64,000 nt of DNA from Burkholderiaceae bacterium (lineage in GTDB: Bacteria > Pseudomonadota > Gammaproteobacteria > Burkholderiales > Burkholderiaceae_C). The notes beneath the pieces are model-generated. The model searched no databases, was not told where the DNA came from, and saw only the letters and a list, made by a program, of their open reading frames with translations. The stretch lies in contig JAKLLA010000003.1 of NCBI GenBank assembly GCA_023150375.1, positions 62,001-126,000 on the forward strand. Direction: 5' to 3'. A program made the translations under genes and the position numbers. The stretch's first letter is position 1; each line of letters begins with the position of its first letter. This document shows, one piece after another, positions 32,875-41,062 of the stretch.

Positions 32875-34950
32875 ATGCTCTATCCCCAGGAATTCGATGT
32901 GATCGTGGTCGGCGGCGGCCATGCCGGTACCGAGGCCGCCCTGGCCGCCGCGCGCATGGGCTGCGCCACCCTGCTGCTCACCCACAACATCGAGACGCTC
33001 GGCCAGATGAGCTGCAACCCCTCGATCGGCGGCATCGGCAAGGGCCACCTGGTCAAGGAGGTGGACGCCCTGGGCGGCGCGATGGCGGCCGCCACCGACG
33101 AGGGCGGCATCCAGTTCCGCATCCTCAACGCCAGCAAGGGCCCTGCGGTGCGCGCCACCCGGGCGCAGGCCGACCGCATTCTCTACAAGGCGGCGATCCG
33201 CCGCCGGCTGGAGAACCAGCCCAACCTCTGGCTCTTCCAGCAGGCGGTCGACGACCTGATGGTGGAGCACGACGGGGCGCGCGAACGGGTGGTGGGCGCG
33301 GTCACGCAGATCGGCATCCGTTTCCGTGCCAAGGCGGTGGTGCTGACCGCCGGCACCTTCCTGGACGGCAAGGTGCATGTGGGCCTGGCCAACCATCCGG
33401 CCGGCCGCGCCGGGGACCCGCCCGCGGTGAGCCTGTCGCACCGCCTGAAGGAGCTGAAGCTGCCGCAGGGCCGGCTGAAGACCGGCACGCCGCCGCGCAT
33501 CGACGGCCGCACGATCGACTTCTCCCGATGCATCGAGCAGCCGGGCGATCTGGATCCGGTGCCGGTGTTCAGCTTCCTCGGCCATGCCGACCAGCACCCC
33601 CGCCAGCTGCCCTGCTGGATCACCCACACCAACGCCCACACCCACGACATCCTGCGCAGCGGCTTCGACCGCAGCCCGATGTTCACCGGCGTGATCGAAG
33701 GCGTCGGGCCGCGCTACTGCCCGAGCATCGAGGACAAGATCAACCGTTTTGCCGACAAGGACAGCCACCAGATCTTCCTCGAGCCCGAGGGACTGAGCAC
33801 GCACGAGGTCTACCCGAACGGCATTTCCACCTCCCTGCCCTTCGATGTGCAGCTCGCCGCCGTGCGCTCGATGCCGGGGCTGGAGAACGCCCACATCCTG
33901 CGCCCCGGCTACGCGATCGAGTACGACTACTTCGACCCGCGCGAGCTCAGCGTCACCTTCGAGACCAAGGCCATCGGCGGCCTGTTCTTCGCCGGCCAGA
34001 TCAACGGCACCACCGGCTACGAGGAGGCCGCCGCCCAGGGCCTGTACGCCGGCGCCAACGCCGCGCTGCAGGCCCTGGGCCGGGAACCGCTGACGCTGCG
34101 CCGCGACCAGGCCTACCTGGGCGTGCTGGTCGACGACCTGATCACCAAGGGCGTCACCGAGCCCTACCGCATGTTCACCAGCCGGGCCGAGTTCCGCCTG
34201 CAGCTGCGCGAGGACAACGCCGACCTGCGCCTGACCGAGATCGGCCGCCGCATCGGCCTGGTCGACGACGCCCGCTGGGCCGCCTTCGAGCGCAAGCGCG
34301 AGGCCGTGGCGCGCGAGACCCAGCGGCTGCGCAGCAGCTGGGTGCACCCGGGCATCCTGTCGGCCGAGGACGGCGAGCGCCTGCTCGGCAAGGCCATCGA
34401 GCGCGAGTACAACCTCGCCGACCTGCTGCGCCGCCCCGGCGTGGGCTTCGACACCCTGACCGCCCTGCTCGCCGCCGCGCAGCGGCCGGTCGATGTTTCA
34501 CGTGAAACCTTGCGGGCCGAACTCGGCCCCGAGCTGGCCGACGCGGTGATCGAGCAGGTCGAGATCGCCACCAAGTACGCCGGCTACATCGACAAGCAGA
34601 ACGACGAGGTGCAGCGCGCTGCCGCCTACGAGCAGCTGCGCCTGCCCCCCGAGCTGGACTACGGCCAGGTCACCGCGCTGTCCTACGAGGTGCGCCAGAA
34701 GCTGGCCCGGCACCGGCCGGAGACGCTCGGCCAGGCCTCGCGCATCTCTGGCGTCACGCCTGCGGCGATCTCGCTGCTGCTCATCCACCTGAAGCGCGGC
34801 CGCTTCGCCGGCTGGGCCGGCGAGCGCCCCGACCGCCCGGGCGGCGACGCCGCGCCCCTCGGCGCCGAAACGACCCCCAGCCCCGCCCCCGAGCCCGAAC
34901 CCGAACTCGAACCCGTCGAAGCCCGACCCGCCGATGTCCTCCCCCACTGA
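32875..34950 (+). CDS. mnmG: tRNA uridine-5-carboxymethylaminomethyl(34) synthesis enzyme MnmG
   Basis: 691-residue FAD enzyme that, with MnmE, modifies U34 of tRNAs reading split codon boxes. FAD-binding [10 protein letters not shown] at about 13-22, signature [20 protein letters not shown] (about 43-62), second signature [17 protein letters not shown], and a helical C-terminus for MnmE contact. It is about 50 residues longer than usual through a Pro/Glu/Ala-rich tail that overlaps the rsmG start by 17 nt. It also carries a parS site in its coding sequence (34494-34509). ATG at 32875 matches the family start. Confidence 0.97.
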   Translation: MLYPQEFDVIVVGGGHAGTEAALAAARMGCATLLLTHNIETLGQMSCNPSIGGIGKGHLVKEVDALGGAMAAATDEGGIQFRILNASKGPAVRATRAQADRILYKAAIRRRLENQPNLWLFQQAVDDLMVEHDGARERVVGAVTQIGIRFRAKAVVLTAGTFLDGKVHVGLANHPAGRAGDPPAVSLSHRLKELKLPQGRLKTGTPPRIDGRTIDFSRCIEQPGDLDPVPVFSFLGHADQHPRQLPCWITHTNAHTHDILRSGFDRSPMFTGVIEGVGPRYCPSIEDKINRFADKDSHQIFLEPEGLSTHEVYPNGISTSLPFDVQLAAVRSMPGLENAHILRPGYAIEYDYFDPRELSVTFETKAIGGLFFAGQINGTTGYEEAAAQGLYAGANAALQALGREPLTLRRDQAYLGVLVDDLITKGVTEPYRMFTSRAEFRLQLREDNADLRLTEIGRRIGLVDDARWAAFERKREAVARETQRLRSSWVHPGILSAEDGERLLGKAIEREYNLADLLRRPGVGFDTLTALLAAAQRPVDVSRETLRAELGPELADAVIEQVEIATKYAGYIDKQNDEVQRAAAYEQLRLPPELDYGQVTALSYEVRQKLARHRPETLGQASRISGVTPAAISLLLIHLKRGRFAGWAGERPDRPGGDAAPLGAETTPSPAPEPEPELEPVEARPADVLPH
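34494..34509. other. parS: parS centromere site, site 3 (inside mnmG)
   Basis: TGTTTCACGTGAAACC matches the consensus at 15 of 16 positions and is embedded in the mnmG reading frame, where it encodes residues of a V-S-R-E-T segment. Confidence 0.87.
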
Positions 34951-35584
34951 GCGCGACACCCTGCGCACCGGCGCGGCGGCCCTGGCCTGCCCGCTCGGCG
35001 ACACCCAGCTCGACCAGCTGCTGGCCTATCGCGACCTGATCGCGCGCTGGAACCGGGTCTACAACCTCACCGCGGTGCGCGAGCCAGCGCAGATGCTGGT
35101 GCAGCACCTGCTCGACAGCCTGGCGGTGGTGGCGCCGCTGCGCCGCACCCTGGAGGGCCAGCCGGCCCGCCTGCTCGATGTGGGCAGCGGCGGCGGCCTC
35201 CCCGGCGTGGTCATTGCCATCGCCTGCCCGGAACTGCAGGTGCACTGCGTCGACGCGGTGGCCAAGAAGGCCACCTTCGTGCGCCAGGTCGGCGCCGAGC
35301 TCGGCCTGCCCAACCTGCAGGCCCACCACGCCCGGGTCGAGCAGCTGGCGCTGCCGGGCTTCCAGATCGTCACCTCGCGCGCCTTCGCCTCGCTGGCCGA
35401 CTTCACTGCGCTGACCCGCCACCTGCTCGCCCCCGGCGGGCGCTGGATGGCGATGAAAGGCCCGCAGGTCGAGGCCGAGCGCCGCGCCCTGCCGGCCGAC
35501 GTCGCCGTGCTCGGCCAGGAAACCCTGCAGGTGCCGGGCCTGGACGCACAGCGCTGCCTGCTCTGGCTCGCCCCCGCGGGCTGA
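34934..35584 (+). CDS. rsmG: 16S rRNA (guanine(527)-N(7))-methyltransferase RsmG
   Basis: 216-residue SAM-dependent methyltransferase that methylates G527 of 16S rRNA. SAM-binding [16 protein letters not shown] (about 78-93), a substrate-loop segment NLTAVR near 40, and conserved TSRAFASL (about 147-154). The length is standard. It starts inside the end of mnmG, the usual gene order, so it is probably translationally coupled. A 491-bp non-coding gap follows it. Confidence 0.96.
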   Translation: MSSPTERDTLRTGAAALACPLGDTQLDQLLAYRDLIARWNRVYNLTAVREPAQMLVQHLLDSLAVVAPLRRTLEGQPARLLDVGSGGGLPGVVIAIACPELQVHCVDAVAKKATFVRQVGAELGLPNLQAHHARVEQLALPGFQIVTSRAFASLADFTALTRHLLAPGGRWMAMKGPQVEAERRALPADVAVLGQETLQVPGLDAQRCLLWLAPAG

Positions 35585-35735
35585 TCCGCCGGCCCGCGCC
35601 TGCCGCCGAGACCCGGGGCCGCCCGCAGCGCGCCAGGGGGGCGGTCGCGCCCGGCCGGTGGTCCCCGTCGGTGACCAACCTGTCCACGGCCCTCCCACCG
35701 CCCATCCACCGCCCATCCACCGCCATTGCACCGGC

Positions 35736-35909
35736 TTGCCCACAGGCTTGTGCACCGCAGGGTGGGCACTCATCCACCGCGAATGCCCACTTGCCCCCAC
35801 GTTGTGCACTGCGCAACGCCCTTTGGGCACAGCTTGTGCACCACGGTCGGCCCTCTTTCCCACCGGATACCCACGCTCTCTGCACGCCTTGCACACAGCG
35901 TTATCCACA
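35736..35909 (+). other. DnaA-box-like cluster in a 491-bp gene-free gap
   Basis: The only stretch over 300 bp without a gene (35585-36075). It has one perfect DnaA box, TTATCCACA at 35901-35909, and a series of related 9-mers in the same orientation: TTGCCCACA (35736), TTGTGCACC (35748), TTGTGCACT (35802), TTGGGCACA (35823), TTGTGCACC (35834) and TTGCACACA (35889). Many CCATCCACC-type words lie around them. It could be a replication-related DnaA-binding region near the segregation locus. No AT-rich unwinding element is seen and no dnaA gene is in the window, so calling it oriC is not justified. Confidence 0.55.
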
Positions 35910-36075
35910 GCACGGCGACGCAGCGCCGATCGCCATCCCCTCGATGACGGCCACCATGGCGGCCGATCGGGCTTCTCGGTTACCCTCACGCATCCCGCAC
36001 GCGCAGGCGTTCTCCGCCCTGCCGCGTTGCCCGCCGGCCCGCGCGGCCGTAACGCCCCCCACGCCCGACCGCCCC

Positions 36076-36690
36076 ATGTTCGGAATCGCAGACTTCGGCG
36101 CCTTCTGCATCGCCGTCCTCGTCTTCCTCGCCCTGCCCGGCCCGGGCAACTTCGCGCTGCTGTCGGCCACCGGCCAGGGCGGGCTGCGTGCCGGCGCCGC
36201 CGCCACGCTGGGCGTGATCCTGGGCGACCAGGTGCTGCTGTGGTGCGCGGTGGCCGGCGTCGCCGCGGTGATGGCCGCCAACCCCATGCTGTTCGACGCG
36301 GTGCGCTGGGCCGGCGCGGCCTACCTGGCCTGGATCGGCTTCAAGCTGCTGCGCAGCCGCGGCGACGGCGAGGCCAGCCCCGTCAAGCTCGCCCCCGGCC
36401 ACTTCCTGCGCCAGTGTTTCCTGATCACCCTGCTCAACCCGAAGGCCATCGTCTTCTACATGGCCTTCTTCCCACTCTTCATCGACCCGGCCACGCACCG
36501 CGGCATTCCCACCTTCGCGGCCATGGCGGTCACCATCGCCCTGCTCACCGCCGCCTACGGCCTGGTGCTCTGCGCGCTGGCCGACCGCATCGCCGACCGG
36601 CTGCGCCGCAACCGCCGCGTCACCCTGTGGCTCGAGCGCTTCGCCGGGGTCTGCCTGATCGGCTTCGGCCTGCGCATGATCCGCAACTGA
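36076..36690 (+). CDS. LysE family translocator
   Basis: 204-residue inner-membrane protein with about six hydrophobic segments and the LysE/RhtB signature LALPGPGNFALLSATGQGG in the first helix-loop. LNPKAIVFYMAFFPLF (about 122-137) is also typical. Members export amino acids such as homoserine, threonine or lysine; the substrate here is unknown. ATG at 36076 begins immediately before the first helix. It lies between the DnaA-box cluster and parA on the same strand. Confidence 0.9.
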   Translation: MFGIADFGAFCIAVLVFLALPGPGNFALLSATGQGGLRAGAAATLGVILGDQVLLWCAVAGVAAVMAANPMLFDAVRWAGAAYLAWIGFKLLRSRGDGEASPVKLAPGHFLRQCFLITLLNPKAIVFYMAFFPLFIDPATHRGIPTFAAMAVTIALLTAAYGLVLCALADRIADRLRRNRRVTLWLERFAGVCLIGFGLRMIRN

Positions 36691-36751
36691 GCGGCGCGCT
36701 GCAACGCCCGCGCCGACGCCCCCGCCTCACCCCTTCCGGCACGCATCCACC

Positions 36752-37558
36752 ATGGCCCGAATCTTCTGCATCGCCAACCAGAAAGGCGGCGTCGGCAAGA
36801 CGACCACCACCGTCAACCTGGCCGCCGGCCTGGCCCAGCTCGACCAGCGCGTGCTGGTGGTCGACCTCGACCCGCAGGGCAACGCGACGATGGGCTCGGG
36901 CGTGGACAAGCGCGCGCTCAACCCCTCCGTCTACGACGTGCTGATCGGCGGCGCCACCGTGCGCGGCGCGCGCCAGCGGGCCGAGGCCGCCGGCTACGAC
37001 GTGCTCGGCGCCAACCGCGAACTGGCCGGCGCCGAGGTGGAACTGGTCGGCCTCGAGCAGCGCGACCGCCGCCTCAAGGCGGCGCTGGCCGGCGCCGCGC
37101 TGGACTACGACTTCATCCTGATCGACTGCCCGCCCTCGCTGTCGCTGCTCACCCTGAACGGCCTGACCGCCGCGCACGGCGTGATCGTGCCGATGCAGTG
37201 CGAGTACTTCGCCCTCGAAGGCCTGTCGGACCTGGTCAACACCATCAAGCAGGTGCACGCCAACCTGAACCGCGACCTCACCCTGATCGGCCTGCTGCGG
37301 GTGATGTTCGACCCGCGCATCACCCTGCAGCAGCAGGTCAGCGAGCAGCTCAAGGCGCACTTCGGCGGGAAGGTCTTCGACAGCGTCATCCCGCGCAACG
37401 TCCGCCTGGCCGAGGCGCCCAGCTACGGCGTGCCCGGCGTGGTGTTCGACCCGGCCTCCAAGGGTGCGATGGCCTTCGTCGAGTTCGCGCGCGAGATGAT
37501 CGAACGCGTCGGCCGCCCGGCCGCACCGGCCAGCGCCGCGGCGCCGCTGCCCGACTGA
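36752..37558 (+). CDS. parA: chromosome partitioning ATPase ParA (Soj family)
   Basis: 268-residue ParA/Soj ATPase. Deviant Walker A KGGVGKTTTT (about 11-20), Walker A' VVDLDPQGNAT (about 36-46) and Walker B FILIDCPPSLSLLT (about 122-135). It drives segregation of ParB-parS complexes through ATP-dependent DNA binding. It has a short C-terminal Ala/Pro tail. The mnmG-rsmG-lysE-parA arrangement with nearby parS sites supports a chromosomal role. Normally parB follows directly, but here the next gene is convergent and unrelated, so parB must lie elsewhere. ATG at 36752 fits the family start. Confidence 0.95.
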   Translation: MARIFCIANQKGGVGKTTTTVNLAAGLAQLDQRVLVVDLDPQGNATMGSGVDKRALNPSVYDVLIGGATVRGARQRAEAAGYDVLGANRELAGAEVELVGLEQRDRRLKAALAGAALDYDFILIDCPPSLSLLTLNGLTAAHGVIVPMQCEYFALEGLSDLVNTIKQVHANLNRDLTLIGLLRVMFDPRITLQQQVSEQLKAHFGGKVFDSVIPRNVRLAEAPSYGVPGVVFDPASKGAMAFVEFAREMIERVGRPAAPASAAAPLPD

Positions 37559-37595
37559 AGGACAGCCGGACGCTCGCCGACCGCCCGGAAGGCGC

Positions 37596-38684
37596 TCAGC
37601 CGCCGGCCGGGCCGGTCGAGAAGCGCCAGACCCCGTCGGCGCCGCGCCGGCGCTGCAGCTGGCCCTGCTGCCACAGCGCGTTCAGGTGCGCGATCGCCTC
37701 GCCCATCGCGAAGGTGGTCTGGTGCAGGTCCAGCACCCGCTTGAACATCACCGGCAGCACCTCGGCCGCCGAGGTGGGCTGCTGCCGGCACAGCGCCAGC
37801 ACCTCCTCCAGGCGCTCCGCGTGGTGCGCCTGCAGCTGGCGGATGCGCGCATGCAGCCCGGTGAAGGGCTTGCCGTGCGAGGGCAGCACCCGCGTGTCGG
37901 CCGGCAGTGCCAGCAACCTCGCCAGCGACGCCAGGTACAGCGGCAGCGGGTTCGCCTCCGGCTCCAGGTCGATGACGCTGATGTTGGTCGAGATGCGCGG
38001 CAGCACCATGTCGCCGGAGATCAGCAGCCCCAGCGCCTCGCAGTGCAGGCTGATGTGCTCCGGCGAATGCCCGTAGCCGGCCCGGCACTGCCAGTCGTGC
38101 CCGCCGATGCGCAGCACCTGGCCGTCCATCAGGCGGCGGAACTGCCCCGGCACCTGCGGCACCATCGTCGCGTAGTAGTTGCTGCGCGCACGCACCCGCG
38201 CCACCGACTCCGGGTCGGTCAGCCCGTGGCTGGCGAAGAAGGCCGCCGCGCCCTCGCCGCCGAAGCCGGTGGTCGCCTGCGAGGCCATGCGCGCGGCATT
38301 CCAGTCGGTCGCGCTGATCCACAGCCGGCAGGGCTGCTCGGGCGTCGACCAGCGCTCGCACAGCCAGTGCGCCAGGCCGATGTGGTCCGGGTGCATGTGC
38401 GTCACGAACACCCGCAGCACCGGCAGCCCCTCCAGTTCGGCGCTGGCGAAGACCTGCTCCCAGGCCTCGCGCGTGTTCTCGGAGGTGATGCCGCAGTCCA
38501 CCACCGACCAGCCGCTGCGCCCCTCGCACTCGTCGCGCAGCAGCCAGAGGTTGATGTGGTCCAGCGCGAAGGGCAGCTTCATGCGCAGCCAGCGCACCCC
38601 CGGGGCCACCTCCAGCGTCCGGCCCGCCTCGGGCAGCAGGTCGCCCAGCGGATAGTCGAGCTCGTGTTCCAGCGCGTTGGCCAT
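37596..38684 (-). CDS. metallo-beta-lactamase fold hydrolase
   Basis: 362-residue MBL-fold enzyme. The zinc motif HMHPDH at residues 96-101 (HxHxDH) is intact, with GYGHSPEHIS and LISGDMVLP supplying the later His and Asp ligands and SHGKPFTG another. A C-terminal helical/winged part follows, as in MBL proteins near fatty-acid or leucine catabolic genes. Substrate not known; hydroxyacylglutathione-like or thioester hydrolysis is possible. It diverges from the MerR gene with the operator TGACGTTTACGTCA between them, so the regulator probably controls it. Convergent with parA. Confidence 0.88.
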   Translation of the reverse strand: MANALEHELDYPLGDLLPEAGRTLEVAPGVRWLRMKLPFALDHINLWLLRDECEGRSGWSVVDCGITSENTREAWEQVFASAELEGLPVLRVFVTHMHPDHIGLAHWLCERWSTPEQPCRLWISATDWNAARMASQATTGFGGEGAAAFFASHGLTDPESVARVRARSNYYATMVPQVPGQFRRLMDGQVLRIGGHDWQCRAGYGHSPEHISLHCEALGLLISGDMVLPRISTNISVIDLEPEANPLPLYLASLARLLALPADTRVLPSHGKPFTGLHARIRQLQAHHAERLEEVLALCRQQPTSAAEVLPVMFKRVLDLHQTTFAMGEAIAHLNALWQQGQLQRRRGADGVWRFSTGPAGG

Positions 38685-38747
38685 GCGGTCTCCTGTGCGG
38701 CAGCCCCGGGTCCGGCGCGGACCGCAAGGGGGCAGGAATGGTTAGAC

Positions 38748-38761
38748 TGACGTTTACGTCA
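38748..38761. promoter_or_regulatory. MerR/LiuR-type operator, copy 1
   Basis: TGACGTTTACGTCA, an inverted repeat with two central bases, in the divergent promoter of the MBL and MerR genes. The 17-bp stretch TGACGTTTACGTCAACG recurs exactly at 40973-40989. The pattern resembles operators of LiuR-type MerR regulators of leucine/branched-chain catabolism. Confidence 0.75.
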
Positions 38762-38789
38762 ACGGCAGTGTAACCACGCGCCCCGGATC

Positions 38790-39290
38790 ATGCCCACCAC
38801 CGCCCATGCCGACCCCGGCGCCCCCGAGGCGGCCGAACCCCGCTCCGCCACCCCGGACCTGGCGCCCGGTGCCGAAGAGGCCGCCGCCCGCGACGGCCGC
38901 ACCTGGACCATCACCGAACTCGCGCAGGAGTTCGACATCACCCCGCGCGCGATCCGCTTCTACGAGGACATGGGCATCCTCGCTCCCTCGCGCGACGGCC
39001 GCAACCGCGTCTACGACCACCGCGATCGCACCCGCATCAAGCTCACCCTGCGCGGCAAGCGCCTGGGCCTGAGCCTGCAGGAGATCAAGCAGCTGGTGGA
39101 CATGTACGAGTCCCGCACCGACACGCGCGCGCAGCTCACCGCCTTCCTGGGCATCCTGCAGGCGCACCGCGCCCAGCTCGAGCAGCAGCGCCACGACATC
39201 GAAGTCACGCTGGCCGAAATCGCCCAGCACGAGGAGAAGTGCAGGGGCCTGCTGGCGGAGGCGGGCAAGAAAGGCAGATCCGGCCCCTGA
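38790..39290 (+). CDS. MerR family transcriptional regulator (LiuR-like)
   Basis: 166-residue MerR regulator. A 35-residue Ala/Pro-rich N-terminal extension precedes the winged helix (TWTITELAQEFDITPRAIRFYED, about 37-59; second wing GRNRVYDHRDRTRI), then a dimerisation coiled coil (about 85-160). A single cysteine (KCRGL, near residue 150) is not enough for a metal site. Resemblance and gene context (acyl-CoA and thiolase genes, shared operator) point to LiuR-type control of leucine or fatty-acid degradation; the assignment is inferential. ATG at 38790 is used; the operator at 38748 lies just upstream, allowing autoregulation. Confidence 0.85.
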   Translation: MPTTAHADPGAPEAAEPRSATPDLAPGAEEAAARDGRTWTITELAQEFDITPRAIRFYEDMGILAPSRDGRNRVYDHRDRTRIKLTLRGKRLGLSLQEIKQLVDMYESRTDTRAQLTAFLGILQAHRAQLEQQRHDIEVTLAEIAQHEEKCRGLLAEAGKKGRSGP

Positions 39291-39334
39291 ACCACGTCGG
39301 GTTGTGCGAGCGCCAGACCTTTGCCCCACAATCC

Positions 39335-39359
39335 AGCTTGTTGAAATCTTCAACAAGCT
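39335..39359. promoter_or_regulatory. palindromic operator upstream of vapBC
   Basis: AGCTTGTTGAA, three bases, TTCAACAAGCT: a perfect 11-bp inverted repeat ending 14 nt before the antitoxin ATG. It probably binds the RHH antitoxin (with its toxin) for autorepression. Confidence 0.7.
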
Positions 39360-39373
39360 TAAAGGGGCGGCGC

Positions 39374-39607
39374 ATGAGCACCATGAACTTCAGCGTTCCC
39401 GAGGACGTCAAGCAAGCCTTCAACGCGGCTTTCGAGGGACAGAACAAAAGCGCAGTGGTCACCGCTCTCCTGCGCGAGGCCATCGCCCGCGCAAATGCCC
39501 AGGAGCGCCAGCGCCAAGCCTATCAGCGCATCCTCGCCAATCGCGCGACCGCCCCGGTCGTGTCCGATGAAGAAATACTCCGCCTGCGCAACGATGGCCG
39601 GCCATGA
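39374..39607 (+). CDS. vapB: VapB-type ribbon-helix-helix antitoxin
   Basis: 77-residue protein with an N-terminal ribbon-helix-helix fold (MNFSVPEDVKQAF then KSAVVTALLREAI), which binds DNA as a dimer and neutralises the toxin with its C-terminal tail. AAGGGG about 10 nt upstream of the ATG serves as ribosome-binding site. The stop overlaps the toxin start by 4 nt (ATGA type), the classical toxin-antitoxin layout. A palindromic operator lies upstream. Confidence 0.85.
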   Translation: MSTMNFSVPEDVKQAFNAAFEGQNKSAVVTALLREAIARANAQERQRQAYQRILANRATAPVVSDEEILRLRNDGRP

Positions 39608-40035
39608 TCTGCGTGATCGACGCCAGCGTGGCGGTCAAGTGGTTCGTGCGTGGTGCAGCCGCCGCCCCTGAGGACCCTATCGACCAGGCCATCCAGTTGC
39701 TGGGTGCCGCGGTCGAAGGACGCCTGCAGCTGTGCCAGCCGCCGCACTTTCTGGCCGAAGTGGCCGCGGTGCTGACTCGCATCGAACCCGGCACCGCCGT
39801 TCGTGACCTGGACAACCTCGCCGCGCTGCAGATCGCCTGGGCCCACCCCACCGAGGTCTATCCCCGCGCGGTGGGGCTGGCCGCTCGGCTCAACCACCAC
39901 CTCTTCGACACGCTTTACCACGCGCTGGCCCTCGAAACGCCGGGCGCTGTGTTCGTCACCGCCGATCGGCGCTACTTCGACAAGGCTCGCCCGCTGGGCG
40001 CCATCGCTTGGCTGGCGGACTTCCCGCTCCCCTGA
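39604..40035 (+). CDS. vapC: VapC-type PIN-domain ribonuclease toxin
   Basis: 143-residue PIN-domain protein. Acidic metal-binding residues are at family positions: D6 in MICVIDASVAVKWF, E in FLAEVAAVL, D in NHHLFDTLYHAL, and D in VTADRRYFDKA. Mg-dependent RNase toxins of this kind cleave tRNA or rRNA. It overlaps the antitoxin gene by 4 nt. It lies in the island between the MerR gene and its second operator. Confidence 0.88.
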   Translation: MICVIDASVAVKWFVRGAAAAPEDPIDQAIQLLGAAVEGRLQLCQPPHFLAEVAAVLTRIEPGTAVRDLDNLAALQIAWAHPTEVYPRAVGLAARLNHHLFDTLYHALALETPGAVFVTADRRYFDKARPLGAIAWLADFPLP

Positions 40036-40173
40036 CCCAGCTCGCCCCCACCGCCGATGGCGTGGTGAAATCCCGCTGAACACCACAGCCCCAGGGAAGG
40101 CGGGCGACATGACCCCCGCCGACTTCATCCGCCAGTGGAGCCCCGGCGGTGGCTGCGCTGAACCTTCCCCTCG

Positions 40174-40584
40174 TCAGATCAGCTCCACCGTCAACGCCGC
40201 TTCGCGCCGAAACCCCACATCACCGGTGACGAAGAGCGCCGGCCCGGGCAGGCTCAGGCAACTGGCAGCCTGCAACGCGTCGGGTGTGCGCAGACCGCTG
40301 CGTGCGCGGATCGCAGTGGCGAGGTCGACCACGGCAGGGGTCAGCAGGCTGATCTCCAGCCCGGAGGCACCGAACAGCCTGTCATAGGCCGCCAGCAACG
40401 CCCGGTCGCCTTCGCGAAGGGGCCGCACACGGCATTCCATTCGACTCAGGTCCGAGACGGCCAGACGGGCCAGCGGAAACTGCTGGTGCAGTTCGGCCAG
40501 GCGCTGTGCCAGTCGAGTGGCCCCAGGCGCAACCCGTTCGACCTGGCAGATCAGTGCGCAGGCGTCCAGGAAGATGAATTCCAT
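40174..40584 (-). CDS. PIN-domain toxin of a second toxin-antitoxin pair
   Basis: 136-residue PIN-domain protein with acidic residues in FIFLDACALI, RMECRV, RTPDALQAA and FVTGDVGFR, the four PIN carboxylates. ATG at 40584 follows the antitoxin gene (40598-40897) by 13 nt. The strand is opposite to the vapBC pair, so the two modules are independent. Target RNA unknown. Confidence 0.85.
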   Translation of the reverse strand: MEFIFLDACALICQVERVAPGATRLAQRLAELHQQFPLARLAVSDLSRMECRVRPLREGDRALLAAYDRLFGASGLEISLLTPAVVDLATAIRARSGLRTPDALQAASCLSLPGPALFVTGDVGFRREAALTVELI

Positions 40585-40597
40585 CGCTGCGACCCGG

Positions 40598-40897
40598 TCA
40601 GCGCACGACCGGCAGGCGATCCCATTCCGATCGCTGCGCCTCCAGTTCGGCATCCACCTCCTCGCGGCTGCGGGGGCCGTCGCCGGCGGGCTGCTGCAGC
40701 ATCAACGTCCAGATGTCCACCCGCGGCGGCTCGGGCGCGGGAGCCGCTGCGGCCAGCAGGCGCTGGTACTCCGCCACGCTGACCACCACGCAGGCCGGCC
40801 GGCTGTTCTTGATGACGTGAACCGGGCCGCTGCGGAGCAAGTCCTCGACAGCAGCCAGGCCGCGGCGCTTGAGTTCGGTGGCGGGGACGGCTTGCAT
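40598..40897 (-). CDS. Phd/YefM-type antitoxin
   Basis: 99-residue antitoxin with the Phd/YefM DNA-binding N-terminus (VPATELKRRGLAAVEDLLRS then HVIKNSRPACVVVS) and a flexible acidic C-terminal tail expected to wrap the toxin. It is the first gene of a minus-strand operon with the PIN toxin 13 nt downstream. It starts 75 bp from the operator at 40973, in the opposite direction to the carbonic anhydrase gene. Confidence 0.85.
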   Translation of the reverse strand: MQAVPATELKRRGLAAVEDLLRSGPVHVIKNSRPACVVVSVAEYQRLLAAAAPAPEPPRVDIWTLMLQQPAGDGPRSREEVDAELEAQRSEWDRLPVVR

Positions 40898-40972
40898 GGC
40901 CTGCGCTCCAGAAGTACAGAATCAGGTATTCGATTGTGCACCTTCTCGGTGACGTACTTTCAGGAATCCTAT

Positions 40973-40986
40973 TGACGTTTACGTCA
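40973..40986. promoter_or_regulatory. MerR/LiuR-type operator, copy 2
   Basis: TGACGTTTACGTCA, identical to copy 1 at 38748, embedded in a longer palindrome with arms ATTGACGT / ACGTCAAT (40971-40994). It lies 77 bp upstream of the carbonic anhydrase ATG and probably controls the can-aceK-thiolase gene run. Confidence 0.75.
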
Positions 40987-41062
40987 ACGTCAATCACAGT
41001 CCCACCCTGTCGGCAGGCTGGATGTGTCTGCCCACACACCGCGCTGCGCCACAATCGACCGC

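Noticed and set aside
35585-36075. Calling the DnaA-box cluster oriC
   Set aside because: There is no AT-rich unwinding region and no dnaA or dnaN gene in the window; reported as a DnaA-box-like cluster only.
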